From Serripes groenlandicus (Eukaryota; Mollusca; Bivalvia; Cardiida; Cardiidae), in the NCBI GenBank assembly GCA_031761405.1, contig JASEVX010000008.1, positions 46,707,419-46,771,418 of the forward strand: a stretch of DNA of 64,000 bases, written 5' to 3'. Below are positions 1 through 11,937 of the stretch, piece after piece (within the stretch, counting starts at the first letter, position 1; each line of letters begins with the position of its first letter). Both the position numbers and the translations under genes were made by a program. The notes below the pieces were generated by a model. The model was not told the origin of the DNA, did not search any database, and was given only the letters and a program-made list of their open reading frames with translations.

Positions 1-390
1 ATGAGATCATTTATCATCTAGAACTAGACGATCTCGTTATTCGTCAGAATTTCAAAGCTTGACGTTTTCAATACATCATTATGGATATTGCCCGGTGTAT
101 ATATAAACACACCATAGATACAGCAACAATATTCAAGATGACGCCATCAGTTAATTATTTATGATAAAACAAATGTAGTGTTATCTTTTGCGATTTGTTA
201 ACAATCGTTGAACATTTTTGTCTTTCTCTCGACCACTATGCTCATACAATAAAAACAAATAAAAAAAACTGATTAAAGCCTGTTGGCAGATTGTTATTTC
301 ATTGCTTTCATATATGACCATATTAACCAACCATAATGACTACGAAATTGTTGCAACGGTCAGATTGCAATACTACACATTCCCTTCTTT
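1..390. other. No gene recognised
   Basis: AT-rich sequence with many stops in all frames and no repeat matched elsewhere in the window. Confidence 0.5.
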
Positions 391-612
391 CTTCGATGGT
401 GTAGTGGTAGAGCGTTCGCCTCACCTGAAGTCGCGAGTTCAATCCCTTATCCGATCAAACCGCATACTTTCAAAATGAAAGTAATGGCTGCCCTCATTGG
501 CGCTCAAGGTTGTGGGGCATTCCGACTGGTTAACTGGTGGTAGGATAAACGAACCAGTAAGTACTGGTAACATAACCAGGGATCGGCGTGATGTTGCTGA
601 CGAACTGGTGGG
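391..612 (+). mobile_element. SINE type S3 (tRNA-like head TGGTGTAGTGGTAGAGCGTT)
   Basis: Head with A-box-like TGTAGTGGTAGAGCG and B-box-like GCGAGTTCAATCC, then the S3 body (GGCGCTCAAGGTTGTGGGGC, AGTACTGGTAACATAACCAG) and a broken tail ending near CGGCGTGATGTT. Directly followed by a family B MITE. As a tRNA it would lack a proper acceptor stem pairing, so it is a SINE and not a tRNA gene. Confidence 0.65.
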
Positions 613-619
613 TGTGGCG

Positions 620-838
620 TTAACTCTTAAAGCGCCGAATTGTTTAAAGTAAGACTCTTCCATGTTCAAAATCTGGTGTGTCCATTTCTCAATTCATGAA
701 AGTTTTGGACTATTTTGGTATAACTAAAAGGCAAACAATGCTGATTTCAGGTGAGACAGCTCGTTACGAGCTGACTCACCTGAATCTGCATTGTTTGTAA
801 AAAATTCAATATTGCCTGTGGCGCTGAAAGAGTTTTAA
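620..838 (+). mobile_element. TTAA-MITE family B
   Basis: TTAACTCTTAAAGCGCCGAA ... central hairpin around GAGACAGCTCGTTACGAGCT ... GGCGCTGAAAGAGTTTTAA. TTAA is present at both ends. One of about nine recognisable B copies. Confidence 0.85.
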
Positions 839-1404
839 AGCGTAAACAATCCTCTCTATCATAGCTGACATCATGAGATGCAGGTAGACGAGCACATGCT
901 TTCAGCTGTTCAATGAAATGTTTAACCAATGTTTATGTCATAATACGCACCAAACCAGTACCGGTAACATCTTGCAGACCCACGGATGAACGGCTTCAAG
1001 ACATCACAAACAATTGCCAATTTGGCACGTAACGTCTCATTTCTGTTTTGCCAAGTGTTGTAAAAATAACCGAGCCAGATCGAAAAGGAGTCGTACTTAT
1101 CAATTTATAACAATGAAAGTTAACGGCACACGTTAGTGTCATTTTGGTCCCCTTTTATTCCGCGATTATCCATTTGGATTCGTTAAATGTCAATGGGGGT
1201 AAATGACACTGGAAGTATAGCCCCACTTTTCATATCGTACACGTCCCTATAGCTGTTGGTTTTTACTGACATGAGTAGCTGTCGATTGAAATAAGTGAAC
1301 CCGCTCGTAAATGAAATCCAACGCGACAGGTATGGCGTGCTTAGGTTTTGGCGAAAGCATTAAAACTCTTAATTCATTTACTTTATTTTAAGCGTTATTA
1401 TGTT
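839..1404. other. No gene recognised
   Basis: Unique sequence; CCAGTACCGGTAACATC near 955 may be a relic of an S3 SINE body. No ORF of note. Confidence 0.4.
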
Positions 1405-1780
1405 TTCCCAACTGCAATCGCATTTGGAGGTATCTGCAGCGGACGACATTTGAAGACATTGTAACAAAAGGAGAAATTGCTTATAGGGAGCAATTGTTCA
1501 ATTTGATACAATGTTTTCAATGATATATATATTTTTGTTACAATTTTGCCTCGATGTTTTTCACAGTTGCCTGCTACATGTTAGTTGTTTATTTGATATT
1601 CTCGTACTTGCATATATACCTTTTGACGCATCTGCAGCTGACGACATTTGCAAACATTGTGAAAAAGGAAAGACTATTCTTAATGAGCAGTTTTCTTGCT
1701 GTTGATACAATGTTTTAAATAATGTACATTTTCTATAGTTTTGCCAATATGTTTTCACATACGTCTGCTGCAGGAGTGTT
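1405..1780. mobile_element. Two decayed A-type MITE pieces in tandem
   Basis: CTGCAGCGGACGACATTTG...AACAAAAGGAGAAATTGCTT at 1431-1530 and CTGCAGCTGACGACATTTGC near 1630-1720, each followed by ACAATGTTTT. These match the A family arm and hairpin but lack TTAA ends. Confidence 0.5.
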
Positions 1781-1867
1781 GTATATTGGGCATGGATCAG
1801 CTCAGCTCAGGAAATCAACCATAGTGTCATTGCGACACATGTAGATACAGATCAACCTTATATTTTT

Positions 1868-2101
1868 CACAGGTTCGAATCCCGGCTCGGCCAACTTTCT
1901 TTCCGACGATTATCCGTCATTCGTCTTCCACCAATGGGCTAAGTCTATGTGGAAAAGCAGCCAGTTGCTTGGGGGAGATTGTTGTGTGGAGTACTGGTGT
2001 GAGAAAACCAGGAAATGCATGAGTAGGTGAACTGGCCGCCCTGACATAACTGAGACATTTTTAAAAAAGCGTTAAACCCCAATCAATCAATCAATCAATC
2101 A
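1868..2101 (+). mobile_element. SINE type S1 with (CAAT)n tail
   Basis: B box GGTTCGAATCC at 1872, GGCTCGGCCAACTTTCTTTC, body TGTGGAAAAGCAGCCAGTTG, tail GCGTTAAACCCCAATCAATC. The A-box half of the head is not recognisable, so the 5' end is truncated or rearranged. Confidence 0.75.
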
Positions 2102-2270
2102 GTTTCACAGTATGGTGCGAACTAGACACACCTAATGATCCTAGTAGATTGTTTCTTTCATTTAAGAGATGTTTCAATCATGTTTGGCCTAGGTAATATC
2201 AAAGTCGTTTGCTGCATATTTGTTATATTTAGTAAATTAGTAGTAAATAGTTAAAAAGCTCATCTACACA

Positions 2271-2524
2271 TGAGCCGTCCCGCGAGAAAACCAACTGTAT
2301 GGCCTCTGCGTAATGTATCGACCCAGATCAGCCTGCGCAGACTGATCCTGGCCGACACATTCCGTCTCAGGGGCATACAGGTATAGAGTAATGATTCCTG
2401 AAATAGAAAATCCACAGGAGGCGAACACTGTCTATCCGGATTAGCCTGCGTGGCATGCTTAGGCCGAACCGGGTCGATACTTTACGCAGAGTCCACGCTG
2501 TTGGCTTTCTCGCGGGACGGCTCA
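2271..2524 (+). mobile_element. Family E inverted-repeat element
   Basis: TGAGCCGTCCCGCGAGAAAA to TTTCTCGCGGGACGGCTCA, with internal TCTGCGTAATGTATCGACCC and TAGAGTAATGATTCCTGAAA. Termini are inverted repeats of about 35 bp with subterminal palindromes (GCCTGCGCAG). Nonautonomous; the small ORFs inside it are not genes. No consistent target duplication seen among copies. Confidence 0.85.
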
Positions 2525-2734
2525 AATGGTCGGAGCATTTTGTTTATGTGAGTTTTGTTTAACGTCGCTCTCATCAGTATTTAAAGTACTTAACGGTATT
2601 TCCCGACTATATCGGTACATGTAAGTTTATCCTGACACCAGCGCCACCTTAAACGCCAACAGGGGAAGTCACTTCTACTTGTAAATGTTTGTTTGACTGT
2701 TTTGCTGGGGATTTTACTCCAATTTCAAAAATTA

Positions 2735-2876
2735 ATGAGTCATATCACGGCGATGGTTCGCTTATACATGATGCCGCGCAAGATAGCACCCGACCTTGAC
2801 CACCGCGACTGGGGATCGAACTCGGGACGCCCCGTTCAATATACCCGACAGTATCCAACCGGACACTGCGGATCCC
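2735..2876 (-). mobile_element. Decayed SINE type S2, minus strand
   Basis: TCATATCACGGCGATGGTTC (tail end) and GCGACTGGGGATCGAACTCG (B box on the minus strand) match the S2 family but with gaps. Confidence 0.5.
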
Positions 2877-2879
2877 TCT

Positions 2880-3670
2880 TGTTGTGTTAAAAGTTGTACT
2901 TTCAAAGTTGAACCGGTGTCTATATCTCAAGTAGAGAAAAGCAGTGTATAATGTCAGCTATTTATGTTACTTCGACATTACAGCGCAATCAGAACTGTTG
3001 CTACTCTGTTTTTATTGGACCCGCTTTAGGAATTGGTTCGAATTACATACCGTTCTCGTATGATCCCATCCGCGAGTCCACTATTCTATTAATTAGTTGG
3101 AGGGCAATTTTCGAAAAAAAAAAAAAACACAACGTAAAACAATGAAGGACGTTTGCCCTACATGGAGGTCAAACGTCATCTGATTGTGGGTCTTTTAGGA
3201 AATCGGTCTTGTGCAAGTAATAGTTCTTCAGCTGCGGATAATGAAATTGAACCTAGGCACTTTAAAATGGTCCTCATGTCGGCTTTCCATAAATATATAT
3301 ATACCCAATAACTCAGCGAGACCTCAGGGCTTAACATTATTTAAGGGGCGATGCTAAGTCGATGTGTATGCCTGACCGTATATCGAAGGCATTTTTTTGT
3401 ATTATAGTATTTGTATGCATATGCTCAGTGTAGCATTCACCGTTGACAAATAGAACCAGAACTCAATTGACCTGACGCAGCGAAAATGCCTTTACGCCAA
3501 ACACCCACAATAAAGAGGCATTACCGGAAAATTACTGTTTCTTTCTTCGGCGGGTTCATTACTACACCAAATCACATATCCTCGTCTATAGTCCCATATT
3601 ACACCCTTTATCCCGTCACAGAATGCAACTCAATGTGTCCTCTGTTGCTTGTGTCTGTCAGAAACGATGG
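2880..3670. other. No gene recognised
   Basis: Unique sequence. A 68-codon frame at 3486-3692 ends inside a SINE-like head and is not supported as a gene. Confidence 0.4.
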
Positions 3671-3870
3671 TAAGCTGTCGTCGATCCATTAGTCAAAAGA
3701 TCGAATCCTGATTCGGCCAACACTTATTCTAACAATTGGAAATATAATCAATAAGATGCCTTTCGTCTTCCAGCTCTTTGCCTATAATGGTGTATGTTGG
3801 AAGATAGTCAGTTGCTGCAACAATGCTGTGTCGACATGTTGTATGAGAGACACACTTGTAAGTGTATAGA
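3671..3870 (+). mobile_element. Decayed SINE type S1
   Basis: GGTAAGCTGTCGTCGATCC, B-box-like AGATCGAATCCTGATTCGGC, TTTCGTCTTCCA and GTCAGTTGCTGCAACAATG follow the S1 order but with heavy divergence; the tail is lost. Confidence 0.45.
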
Positions 3871-4004
3871 TATTTCAAGAAAAATGTATTTATATAATAA
3901 ATGAGTCAGGTCTTATATCAGCAGTGTACAGGGAGGACTCGTCAGGGTCTCACCAGGGTCTTCACTGTCCGCATGTACGTTATACAGACATTTTTGTATC
4001 CATT

Positions 4005-4266
4005 TGAGCCGTCCCGCGAGAAAACCAACAAAATGGCCTGTGCGTGATGTATCGAGCCAGATCAGCATGTGCTGTCCGCGCAGACTGATTCGGGCCGATA
4101 CATTCAGTCTCATGGGTATAGAGGTATAGAGTAATGATTCCTGAAACAGAAAATCCACATGAGGCGAAAAGTGTCTGTCCGGGTTTGTCTGCGCGACATG
4201 CTTATGCTGATACTGGTCGATACTTTACGCAGATTCCACAATGTTGGTTTTCTCGCGGGACGGCTC
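4005..4266 (+). mobile_element. Family E inverted-repeat element
   Basis: TGAGCCGTCCCGCGAGAAAA to TTCTCGCGGGACGGCT. Internal landmarks as in the other copies; the G-run site here is only GGG. Confidence 0.85.
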
Positions 4267-4870
4267 TTTTGACAAAAGAAGTGTAGCCCTTTTAACCGGA
4301 CGCCAATAGTAGGACAATGATATAATACTGCAGCGGGGATTCTAGATAACGCCAATTTGCGGCTTATATGTTTGTACTGATATGTTCACTTGACGGAATA
4401 AAAGAACCTCTTTGCAATCCAAGAGTATATTCAGCGCTTGACTCATGCATGTGAATGTCATGTATAAGAACAATAATATGTTGTTCCATATGGTGATGCG
4501 ATATTTTACTTGAAATGCGGACTGCCCAAAACATAAAATTGTTAATAAACACAATACGATACCATTTGCAATTTAATTCGATAAATAGAGCACATCCTGT
4601 AGATTGTCAGGCTTTTCCCAATCAATAATTTACACTTTTTCCCAGGGGAAATGACTACCCATCTAGATCAGTTTGTGCATTTCGAAAGGAGAATGAAGTT
4701 ATGGCATTGTCAATCATCGAAAACGATGATTTCACAAGCATGAGTTCGAGCGCACGCCCCCTGACTCGATAGTCCTTAGGCTTATTCACATGATGCTATG
4801 GGCGACCTAGCTGAATCTCAAGTAGTTAAATTTAAGATATACGCATTGTATCACCCGTTAACTCCAGTAT

Positions 4871-5045
4871 AGCTCTAGATAAGGGGCGTTTCGCATGTTC
4901 TAAATTCCTTATTTGATCCTCTAACCCTATGTTATGGGTACTCAAAAGAATCGTCTCAGTGAGACACAACATAGTGTTCGCTTTAATAATAAGAGCGAAA
5001 ATGGGGGGAAAAAAGCTGAATTTCCCCTCCTTATCTTGACCTCTG
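4871..5045 (+). mobile_element. MITE family D, one hairpin arm deleted
   Basis: AGCTCTAGATAAGGGGCG ... GGTACTCAAAAGAATCGTCT then CAGTGAGACACAACATAGTG ... CTCCTTATCTTGACCTCT. The right hairpin arm is missing between GAGAC and ACAACATAG. Compare the intact copy at 56556-56752. Confidence 0.75.
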
Positions 5046-5048
5046 AAT

Positions 5049-5168
5049 TTAACTATCTTTCGGCGCAAATGGACATATTGAGAATTGTGCAAATAATACA
5101 GATTCAGGTGAGTTAGCCAGTAGTAACGAACTGTCTCACATGAAATCAACAGTGTATGCCTTTCAGTT
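5049..5168 (-). mobile_element. TTAA-MITE family B, truncated and diverged
   Basis: TTAACTATCTTTCGGCGC, AATACAGATTCAGGTGAGTT and CTGTCTCACATGAAATCAAC follow the reverse order of family B. The end is replaced by the 14-bp minisatellite. It abuts family D directly. Confidence 0.6.
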
Positions 5169-5169
5169 T

Positions 5170-5339
5170 TCAAACCTCTTATTACAAACCTCTTATTACA
5201 AACCTCGTATTACAAACCTCTTATTACAAACCTCGTATTACAAACCTCGTATTACAAACCTCTTATTACAAACCTCGTATTACAAACCTCTTATTACAAA
5301 CCTCGTATTACAAACCTCTTATTACAAACTTCTTATTAC
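5170..5339. repeat. 14-bp minisatellite, about 12 units
   Basis: Unit CTTATTACAAACCT alternating with CGTATTACAAACCT. The frames open through it are repeat artefacts. Confidence 0.95.
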
Positions 5340-5820
5340 ATGAAAAATGAAGTCACCCTGATGCGAATGTTGCTGAGTCTACTTTAGGTGTTGCGACGCA
5401 GAAGGAGTCTAAAAAGGAAATCCAACAACAATGAAATCACGAATACTTAAGAGACAAATTAACATCGACCGAAATGGTCCTTCCTGTCATTTGTCGGCAT
5501 CAAATTTCGAAGATAATGTTCTTTTAAATACTGAGACGTCTAAGTGGCGAATTCGTTTCAATTTCTTCTAAGTGCCCTAGAAAGGTACTTGCTCCCATAT
5601 AAGTTAATGCTATTGACAGGAACCTTGTCGAAGAAGTTACGGACATCTATTCAAATTTTGTCTGGATCCTATCCCTGATCAGAATTAGATTAGCCGTTAT
5701 TGCGTTAACCCTTTTCCAACCTACGACACATCAATACCAGACGGCGTTGAACACATCAAGAAAAACTAGAACTATCACTGAAGATGATAAATAGCCCCCT
5801 AAACAGCACCTTGACCTACA
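5340..5820. other. No gene recognised
   Basis: Unique sequence with short frames only. Confidence 0.4.
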
Positions 5821-6075
5821 CCATAACTTTAATAAATAAAAGTGCCATAACTCTGTAAAATAACATGAAATTGTAACCTCTTTCGGATATGCACATCTCC
5901 TCTTGGTATAGAAGATTCATGTAAAATGTTATTGAATTCCACCCAGTGGTTTGTAAGAAATAGGCCGGACAAAATATGGCTTCCGGCCGGCCGACCGACA
6001 GACAGACAGACAGACAGACTGCCCGACACAGTGACTCCTATATACCCCCTCTTCTTCGAAGGGGGTATAACTACA
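5821..6075. repeat. Bivalve-type repeat with (GACA)n and a small hairpin
   Basis: Contains GGCCGGCCGACCGACAGACA, a (GACA)n run at about 5998-6018 and a hairpin TATACCCCCTC...GAAGGGGGTATA at 6041-6068. I have seen this style in mollusc repeats; class unknown. Confidence 0.45.
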
Positions 6076-6133
6076 GGAACACTTGTATAGGTAAAAGTCT
6101 TTCAATTAGAATCATCAATAACCATATCATCTC

Positions 6134-6665
6134 TTGTCACAATGTGTTTTTAGCTCGTCTGTTTTTCTACGAAAAGAAACAGGCTATTGCGATACCATGG
6201 GTGTTGTCGTCACACAACTTTAACCTTACCTCATAACTCTTAATTGTCACAATGTGTTTTTAGCTCGTCTGTTTTTCTAAGAAAGGAAATAGGCTATTGC
6301 GATACCATGGGCGTTGTCGTCGTCGTCATCACAACTTTAATCTTACCTCATAACTCTTGTAACAATGTGTTTTTAGCTCGTCTGTTTTTTCTAAGAAAAG
6401 AGATTGGCTATTGCGATTACCATGGGCGTTGTCGTCGTCTCGAGACACAACTTTAACCTTACCTCATAACTCAAAAACAGTTACACATATTCAATTGAAA
6501 AAACATGTTCCTAGATTCAATACGCATGCCTTTACAAAGTCACATAACTTTGGCTTTAATTATTATTCAGCTATGCAACTGTTTTGACTTAGAAATTCAT
6601 GAAACAACAGACGAGCGTTTGCATTCGCTCTGCGGCGCTCTTGTGTCGAAGTCATCTGATGCAGG
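6134..6665 (+). repeat. Repeat family G with a tandem triplicated head
   Basis: A roughly 113-bp unit (AATGTGTTTTTAGCTCGTCT ... TTACCTCATAACTC) occurs three times, starting near 6134, 6244 and 6359. Then CATAACTTTGGCTTTAATTA ... CAACAGACGAGCG. Related copies at 48098-48576 and 54838-55080 have one head or none. Ends GCTCGTCTG and CAGACGAGC form an inverted repeat. Confidence 0.6.
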
Positions 6666-6732
6666 GACGTCAAAGTGCGACTGCAGTTTTGAAAGCATTA
6701 CACTTATTCATTACATTATCAATTTTTCATAG

Positions 6733-7170
6733 TGAATATCATGTATCTTCACATGGAACGAATCAATGAGAAACAGCTATTCCAATTGGTCATTGAGAAC
6801 GAATATTGAGACTGAAATATTTTCTTATGACATTTAATAATACAACTATCAATGTATAAAAAACGTATGATTGGTCACCTCTCAGGAATAACACATTGTT
6901 ATAGTCATGTATTGTCCATGATTTCCAACTCAAATATATTCCAGGACAACAAAGCGTGTTGGTGATGGAGGTAAATTCGTTTGCACTAACAACGGTTCGT
7001 TAATTTCGACGGTGGGATCTCGAAATTACTACGGACGTTTTTATGATGTTCTTTCAGCGGTTATAACGTTTGGTATATATTATGTACTGACAAGGAATTC
7101 GTTCGTAAATAAATACTACAGAAATGATGAAGAACACACGCAAACATACACATGTACCTTGGTAAAGCAT
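6733..7170. other. No gene recognised
   Basis: Unique AT-rich sequence. Confidence 0.4.
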
Positions 7171-7178
7171 AAGACTCA

Positions 7179-7359
7179 GAGCTCTAGATAAGTGGCATTG
7201 TTCATGTTCTAAAATCCTTATTTGACATTCAAACCCTATGTTGTATGTACTCAAAAGAATCGTCTCAGTGAGACGATTATTTTGAGTACCCACAACATAG
7301 GATTTGGTTGAGTCATAAGCGAAATATTGTGGGGAAAAGACCTGTTATCTAGTCCTCTG
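7179..7359 (+). mobile_element. MITE family D
   Basis: GCTCTAGATAAGTGGCAT ... ACTCAAAAGAATCGTCTCAG hairpin with GAGACGATTATTTTGAGTAC ... ATCTAGTCCTCT. Hairpin nearly intact. Confidence 0.8.
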
Positions 7360-9300
7360 ATAGACTGGAAACCGTCGTTTTTTTTATTGTAATGGTAAAA
7401 CATTTTTTATAAGTGTGTGGCCATCTTCGCTCATACCTTAAACACAATATGTTATTAGAAGATATGAATATTAGTATGTATAATTTGTAATGCACAATGA
7501 TGTAATAAAATACAATTTCTAAGGTTTTCCATATGATAATTTATTTAAATTTCATATATATAAAGATATTGTATTGAATGAATATTGGAGGTGGTGAAAC
7601 ACTTGCTGAACAATCTTCATGATAAGCTTGTCGTCTCGGAAGTGTCCTGAGTGAAAGTAATGTCATTGAAGTTGTCAACTAATTCGCCCTTGTACTTAAC
7701 GCCCAAGTCAGAAAGGTAACAAACCTAAAACATACAGGGTAGTATATTGAAAAAACATCGGTTGCTTTAAAAAAAACGTGTTGAGTCATCTACATTGTAA
7801 TCATGTCTTCTCGGTGATTTTCTGAGTAAACGTTCTGTCATTGAAGTTGACAGTGAATTCACACTTGCTCTAGATATAAAAGTCAGAATGGTTACAGCAG
7901 ACGCAGTTAGGAGATAGGGATATGTAAGTTTCAAAACAGCATATTATAATCAAAATAGCTACGGAGTTTTAAAGTAGTTCGGTGCAAACTGTAGTGAATT
8001 ATTACTTTGATTAGTTAGTTGATTAGTTTCGAAAACTGTTATAACAAAATGTTTGGTCGGTTAATCGTTTTTAATTGGGTCAAGGCTCCCACGTTTACGC
8101 TGGTGTTATATCACCAACATTGTTTGTCAGTGTAACATGTACATGTACATGTACCCCTATGGAAATAAGTGAAACAATACATTGAAACTATTCCATGTCT
8201 AGTGGTTTATTTGACCTTTTATTTTGGACACACTTTTATACATTTCTAGGACGACAGCGATGACATTGAACATATTCATCGAACCAGCTAATTATACCGT
8301 CTCAATTATTCCCTGAATGGATTGGGTGTTACACAGGGTGACATTCGGGTCTCTCTAGCGTGTATAGCACTCATTTACACATTATTTAGTTTGTTGAGCA
8401 AGGAGCATGCTAACTTTACGGATTAGGGTGGAAGCTATTTTCTTCTCTGTTGATGACATTTGCTCTGTGCAAATTGACCTCTCTAAAGAAATATGTATAA
8501 TTCAATACGTTTTAGTTCAACATATAACCAAGTGATGTAGTCTTATATCATAGCTAAATATATTTCAATGCCACGAACTACACAGTTTATAAGAGCCCGT
8601 CCTTGCGAAAAGATACTCTTTGGCATTTCTGAACAGCATATATTCAGATGAGCCTGTGAATTTGTCTATTCTTATCTGACTTTACACACGTTATCGGAAT
8701 ATTTAACAACACACTTGTGCCAGTAATATATGAACAGTGAAGGTCATGATAGGACTGAGCGAATTATTTCAACTGTTCCTTTGTACGAGATCATTTGAAA
8801 AGTGAATTTGTTCTGAAACACCATTGCTCACAGATCACCTTCTACGTATGATTGATTATTGATATTATTTATGACTTCAAATCCTATGGGACATGAGTTG
8901 GTCAGATTCTTGAACCTCCAAGACCGATATGACTAAACACATACAATGTGGTCCGCACACTTATGATCAAGATCTACACTGTTCACGTTTTAATTAAACA
9001 AGGCTGCTGAAATATATTTCGATAGACATTAGCAGAGAATCATGGTGATCTGAACCTACACTGTACAGAAATGCTAAGATGTCGCCTGTATCATGCCCAT
9101 TCTTAATTCCAAAAGGTTGTATCTATAACTTGTTAAAGGACGAGTTACGTTACACATTAACTAATCAACATAGTTTTCTTAAATGTTAAATTGGTTTTTG
9201 AGCATAAAAGTTACCATGAAGCGTCATGAGTGCAAGACACGATCGGATGGCCGTCAGGGAAGATCTTAATCCGAAGACGCAGGTTCATCTAATTCCTCAC
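7360..9300. other. Mostly unique DNA with a decayed direct repeat
   Basis: No gene seen. About 90 bp at 7627-7720 recurs with divergence at 7806-7900 (GTCATTGAAGTTG, AAAGTCAGAAxGGTxACA). ACATGTAC is repeated at 8137-8154. Fragments such as GATCTGAACCTACACTGTAC near 9048 resemble short dispersed pieces also found near 32570 and 33290. Confidence 0.4.
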
Positions 9301-9532
9301 TGTTTGCAAAGTCCAGGTGATCGTTTTTCGTTTGACGTGGGCCGAAAGTAGTTTCTTCTTGTTTTGTTGGAATTATGTCAGGGAAATAAGGAAACACTGT
9401 TGTGAACCTGCTCTTACAATTACGCGGGATTGTTTACCATACCGTGAATTGCTTTACAAGACGGGGTCTTGTTTTTTAATTTGCTGGAATAGGGAAGTGT
9501 GTGCCGATTCCTATCTGCCGTGTGTTTCCCAT

Positions 9533-9681
9533 TACCAATGGAAATCGCAGCCGAAGCCGGTTCTGATTCGGTGGGCAGACGATGTATTGTGTTATCCGCG
9601 ACGGATCAGAATGATACTCTCTGTACTTTGAGACTGGGACATGCTAAAGCAGTGTCCAATCTAGGAGAGGGGGCGTGCTAA
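9533..9681 (+). CDS. Possible short coding block (MEIAAEAGSDSVGRR...)
   Basis: Open for 46 codons from an ATG at about 9538 (CCATTACCAATGGAA) to TAA at 9681, within a slightly longer frame. The composition is protein-like (residues such as GRRCIVLSATDQNDTLC) in a mostly unique stretch. No splice sites or family match seen. It could be chance. Confidence 0.15.
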
Positions 9682-9724
9682 TTAGCACACTGTTTTGAAT
9701 ATTCCTACCTAAATTTGTATGGAA

Positions 9725-9753
9725 GTGGGGGGGGAGTGGGGGGAGTGGGGGGA
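9725..9753 (+). repeat. G-rich tract (possible quadruplex)
   Basis: Three G-runs of 6-8 separated by AGT. The pattern fits an intramolecular G-quadruplex on the plus strand, though only three clear runs exist unless the longest run is split in two. Confidence 0.5.
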
Positions 9754-9759
9754 CTTTTT

Positions 9760-10620
9760 TTTTACATAGACAGAGAAGGAAAAATGTCTGAATTTTTTCT
9801 TAAAATCAATTTTCCGATAAAATTCCCAGTTTTGTTTTCGAATCCTAGATCGGACACTAGCTAAGAAAACACTATTAAAACTACAATAATTATATTCTCT
9901 TGTCCAGTTCATGCCATAACTCGTGCGTGTACCATTTAAGTAGGCATTTAACAGTTACCATATGTAAGCATACACAACAAAATAAGCAATATAGTTATAA
10001 GTTACAAGTGGTATCAGATATAATGGCACGCGTTTAACTAACAAACGTATCTTTTTCTCGTGCGGTGTCTTCCTTACGTGGTTAATGAAAATCTATCCTT
10101 CATTCAACGTTATCAAGTAATATGACAATTGTGTCTCGAAAAAGCAAATGCTTTTCTATACTCCCGCATTATTAACGTAACAGTATTAATGAAGAAGGAC
10201 GTCGTATTTTGATCATTAATTAAAGAAGTAAAACGTTAATTAATAAATGTAAAATAATCTCAAATTGTTATTGTATATCAGGGTGTTTATTCAAACGATA
10301 TGCAGAAAGTTATAAATGAAATTCGTATAGATAGATTATCAAACCTACCAATGTTCTCATACATTTATATAAAGCTCCCTGTCGACGATGATCTTCTTCA
10401 TACTTTATCTGTCGACAATCTTACTCTTTCAGCTAGGTCATTTGCTTATCTCATACGTTAAGGGTAGATATTGGTTAACTTTCGTCTGTATCGTAAAGCT
10501 AGAGTGAACACGACAAATACTTTCTGATTAGATATAAGATTTCAGGAGAATTGCCGTCGATCTTACTGTGTTGCCTGTTTGACATCGGCCTCTAACCTGA
10601 AATACACTATTTGGGTTTTC
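9760..10620. other. No gene recognised
   Basis: Unique AT-rich DNA with only short frames. Confidence 0.4.
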
Positions 10621-10629
10621 TTACTTTCT

Positions 10630-11000
10630 AACCAAAGTTGACTGGAATCTATTGTATTTCGTAGTGTATATAAACAACACATGAATCACTGCATTCGATG
10701 GACGTATACATAGTTCGTCTACTATTTAACTAGAGTCGACTAGAATTTATTTCATTGCGTAGTGTATATGCAACAAATGATTCAATGCATTCGATGGACG
10801 TATACATATTTTGTCTAATATTTAACTGGAGTGAACTGCAATCTATTTCATTTCGTAGTGTAAATAAACAACAAATGAATCAATGCATTCGATGGACGTA
10901 TACATAGTTCGTCTAATATTTAACTGGAGTGGACTGCAATCTATTTCATTTTGACTTTTAAATGCTTCAACTGAATCAACGCACTCTATGGATGTATAAT
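10630..11000. repeat. Tandem array, about 97-bp unit, four copies
   Basis: GCATTCGATGGACGTATAC recurs at 10691, 10787 and 10885, and diverged (GCACTCTATGGATGTAT) at 10981. Inside each unit is ATTTAACTRGAGT and ATTTCATTKCGTAGTGTA. Confidence 0.85.
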
Positions 11001-11462
11001 TATCTTGTATAATGATATCCGTATCAAAGTCTTAACTTACATTGTATGTGTATACATTCGAATTGTATGTGTAATTATCGAGATCGTATGTTCATATTCG
11101 TGTTAAGCAATGTTCGCGTACAGACGCTTTCTGACGCCTCTGCATAAGGCGACTTTTGAAAACGCTTTGACAAAGGGAGACATTTCTCAAAACGAACAAT
11201 TTTTTCATTTGTATTCAATTATTATACTATTATTTATAAACATACAACAAACTCACATGCTATGCTTCTCTATGTCGTTTATTTATATGGGTGATTTTGC
11301 ACATTTTTGCAAGTATTTTGTCAAGGTCGTCTGCTACAGATTATCTGTATGTGGGAATAATTTAAGCTATTTCCGCATACTTGACAGATCTGTCAACAAC
11401 AGATACACAGCGCATTTCAATCGTTTAGGTCAAGGCTAAAGCAACGGTTGTTTAGGTTTTTT

Positions 11463-11705
11463 TTACGACGCTTTCAAAAAAGTTCAGTTATATCAGGACG
11501 TTTCCTGGGTAAGTTAATAGTACCACTGGTCCATTTTTCCTGACACCAGCCAGTCAGTCGTTATGCTAACTCCTCAACCCTAAGCGCAAAGGAGGGCAGC
11601 TATTACTACAATATTTAAAATCTTTGATATGACCCGACCGGGGATCGAACCCACGTTCTCCCGTACCCAATGTGGACGCTCTGCACCTACACCATCGAGG
11701 CGGTC
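11463..11705 (-). mobile_element. SINE type S3, minus strand, nearly full length
   Basis: Plus strand shows the tail complement (ACGACGCTTTCAAAAAAGTT, CAGTTATATCAGGACG), the body (TGACACCAGCCAGTCAGTCG) and the head complement with B box GGGATCGAACCC and A box GGACGCTCTGCACCTACACC. Confidence 0.75.
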
Positions 11706-11937
11706 TTCTGATTTCGAACAACTTCTTACATACTTGTATCTATTGACTAGTCTCGGGTAACACAAAAGATGAATGTGTAGCGAATAATGTGGAGCAAGAT
11801 TAGACTACACAGAAAATTTCAGAAATAGGTACAATTTTGTATTTCTGAATAGTGTCGGTGAAGATCACCATATGTCCATCTTCCCAAAATATATATTATT
11901 TGACGGCATATTCTAACAAGCGTATGTAAGTAATATG

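Noticed and set aside
2271..2524. Consistent target-site duplication for family E
   Set aside because: Flanks of copies at 2271, 4005, 13869, 17919, 25901 and 49716 show no direct repeat of constant length by eye.
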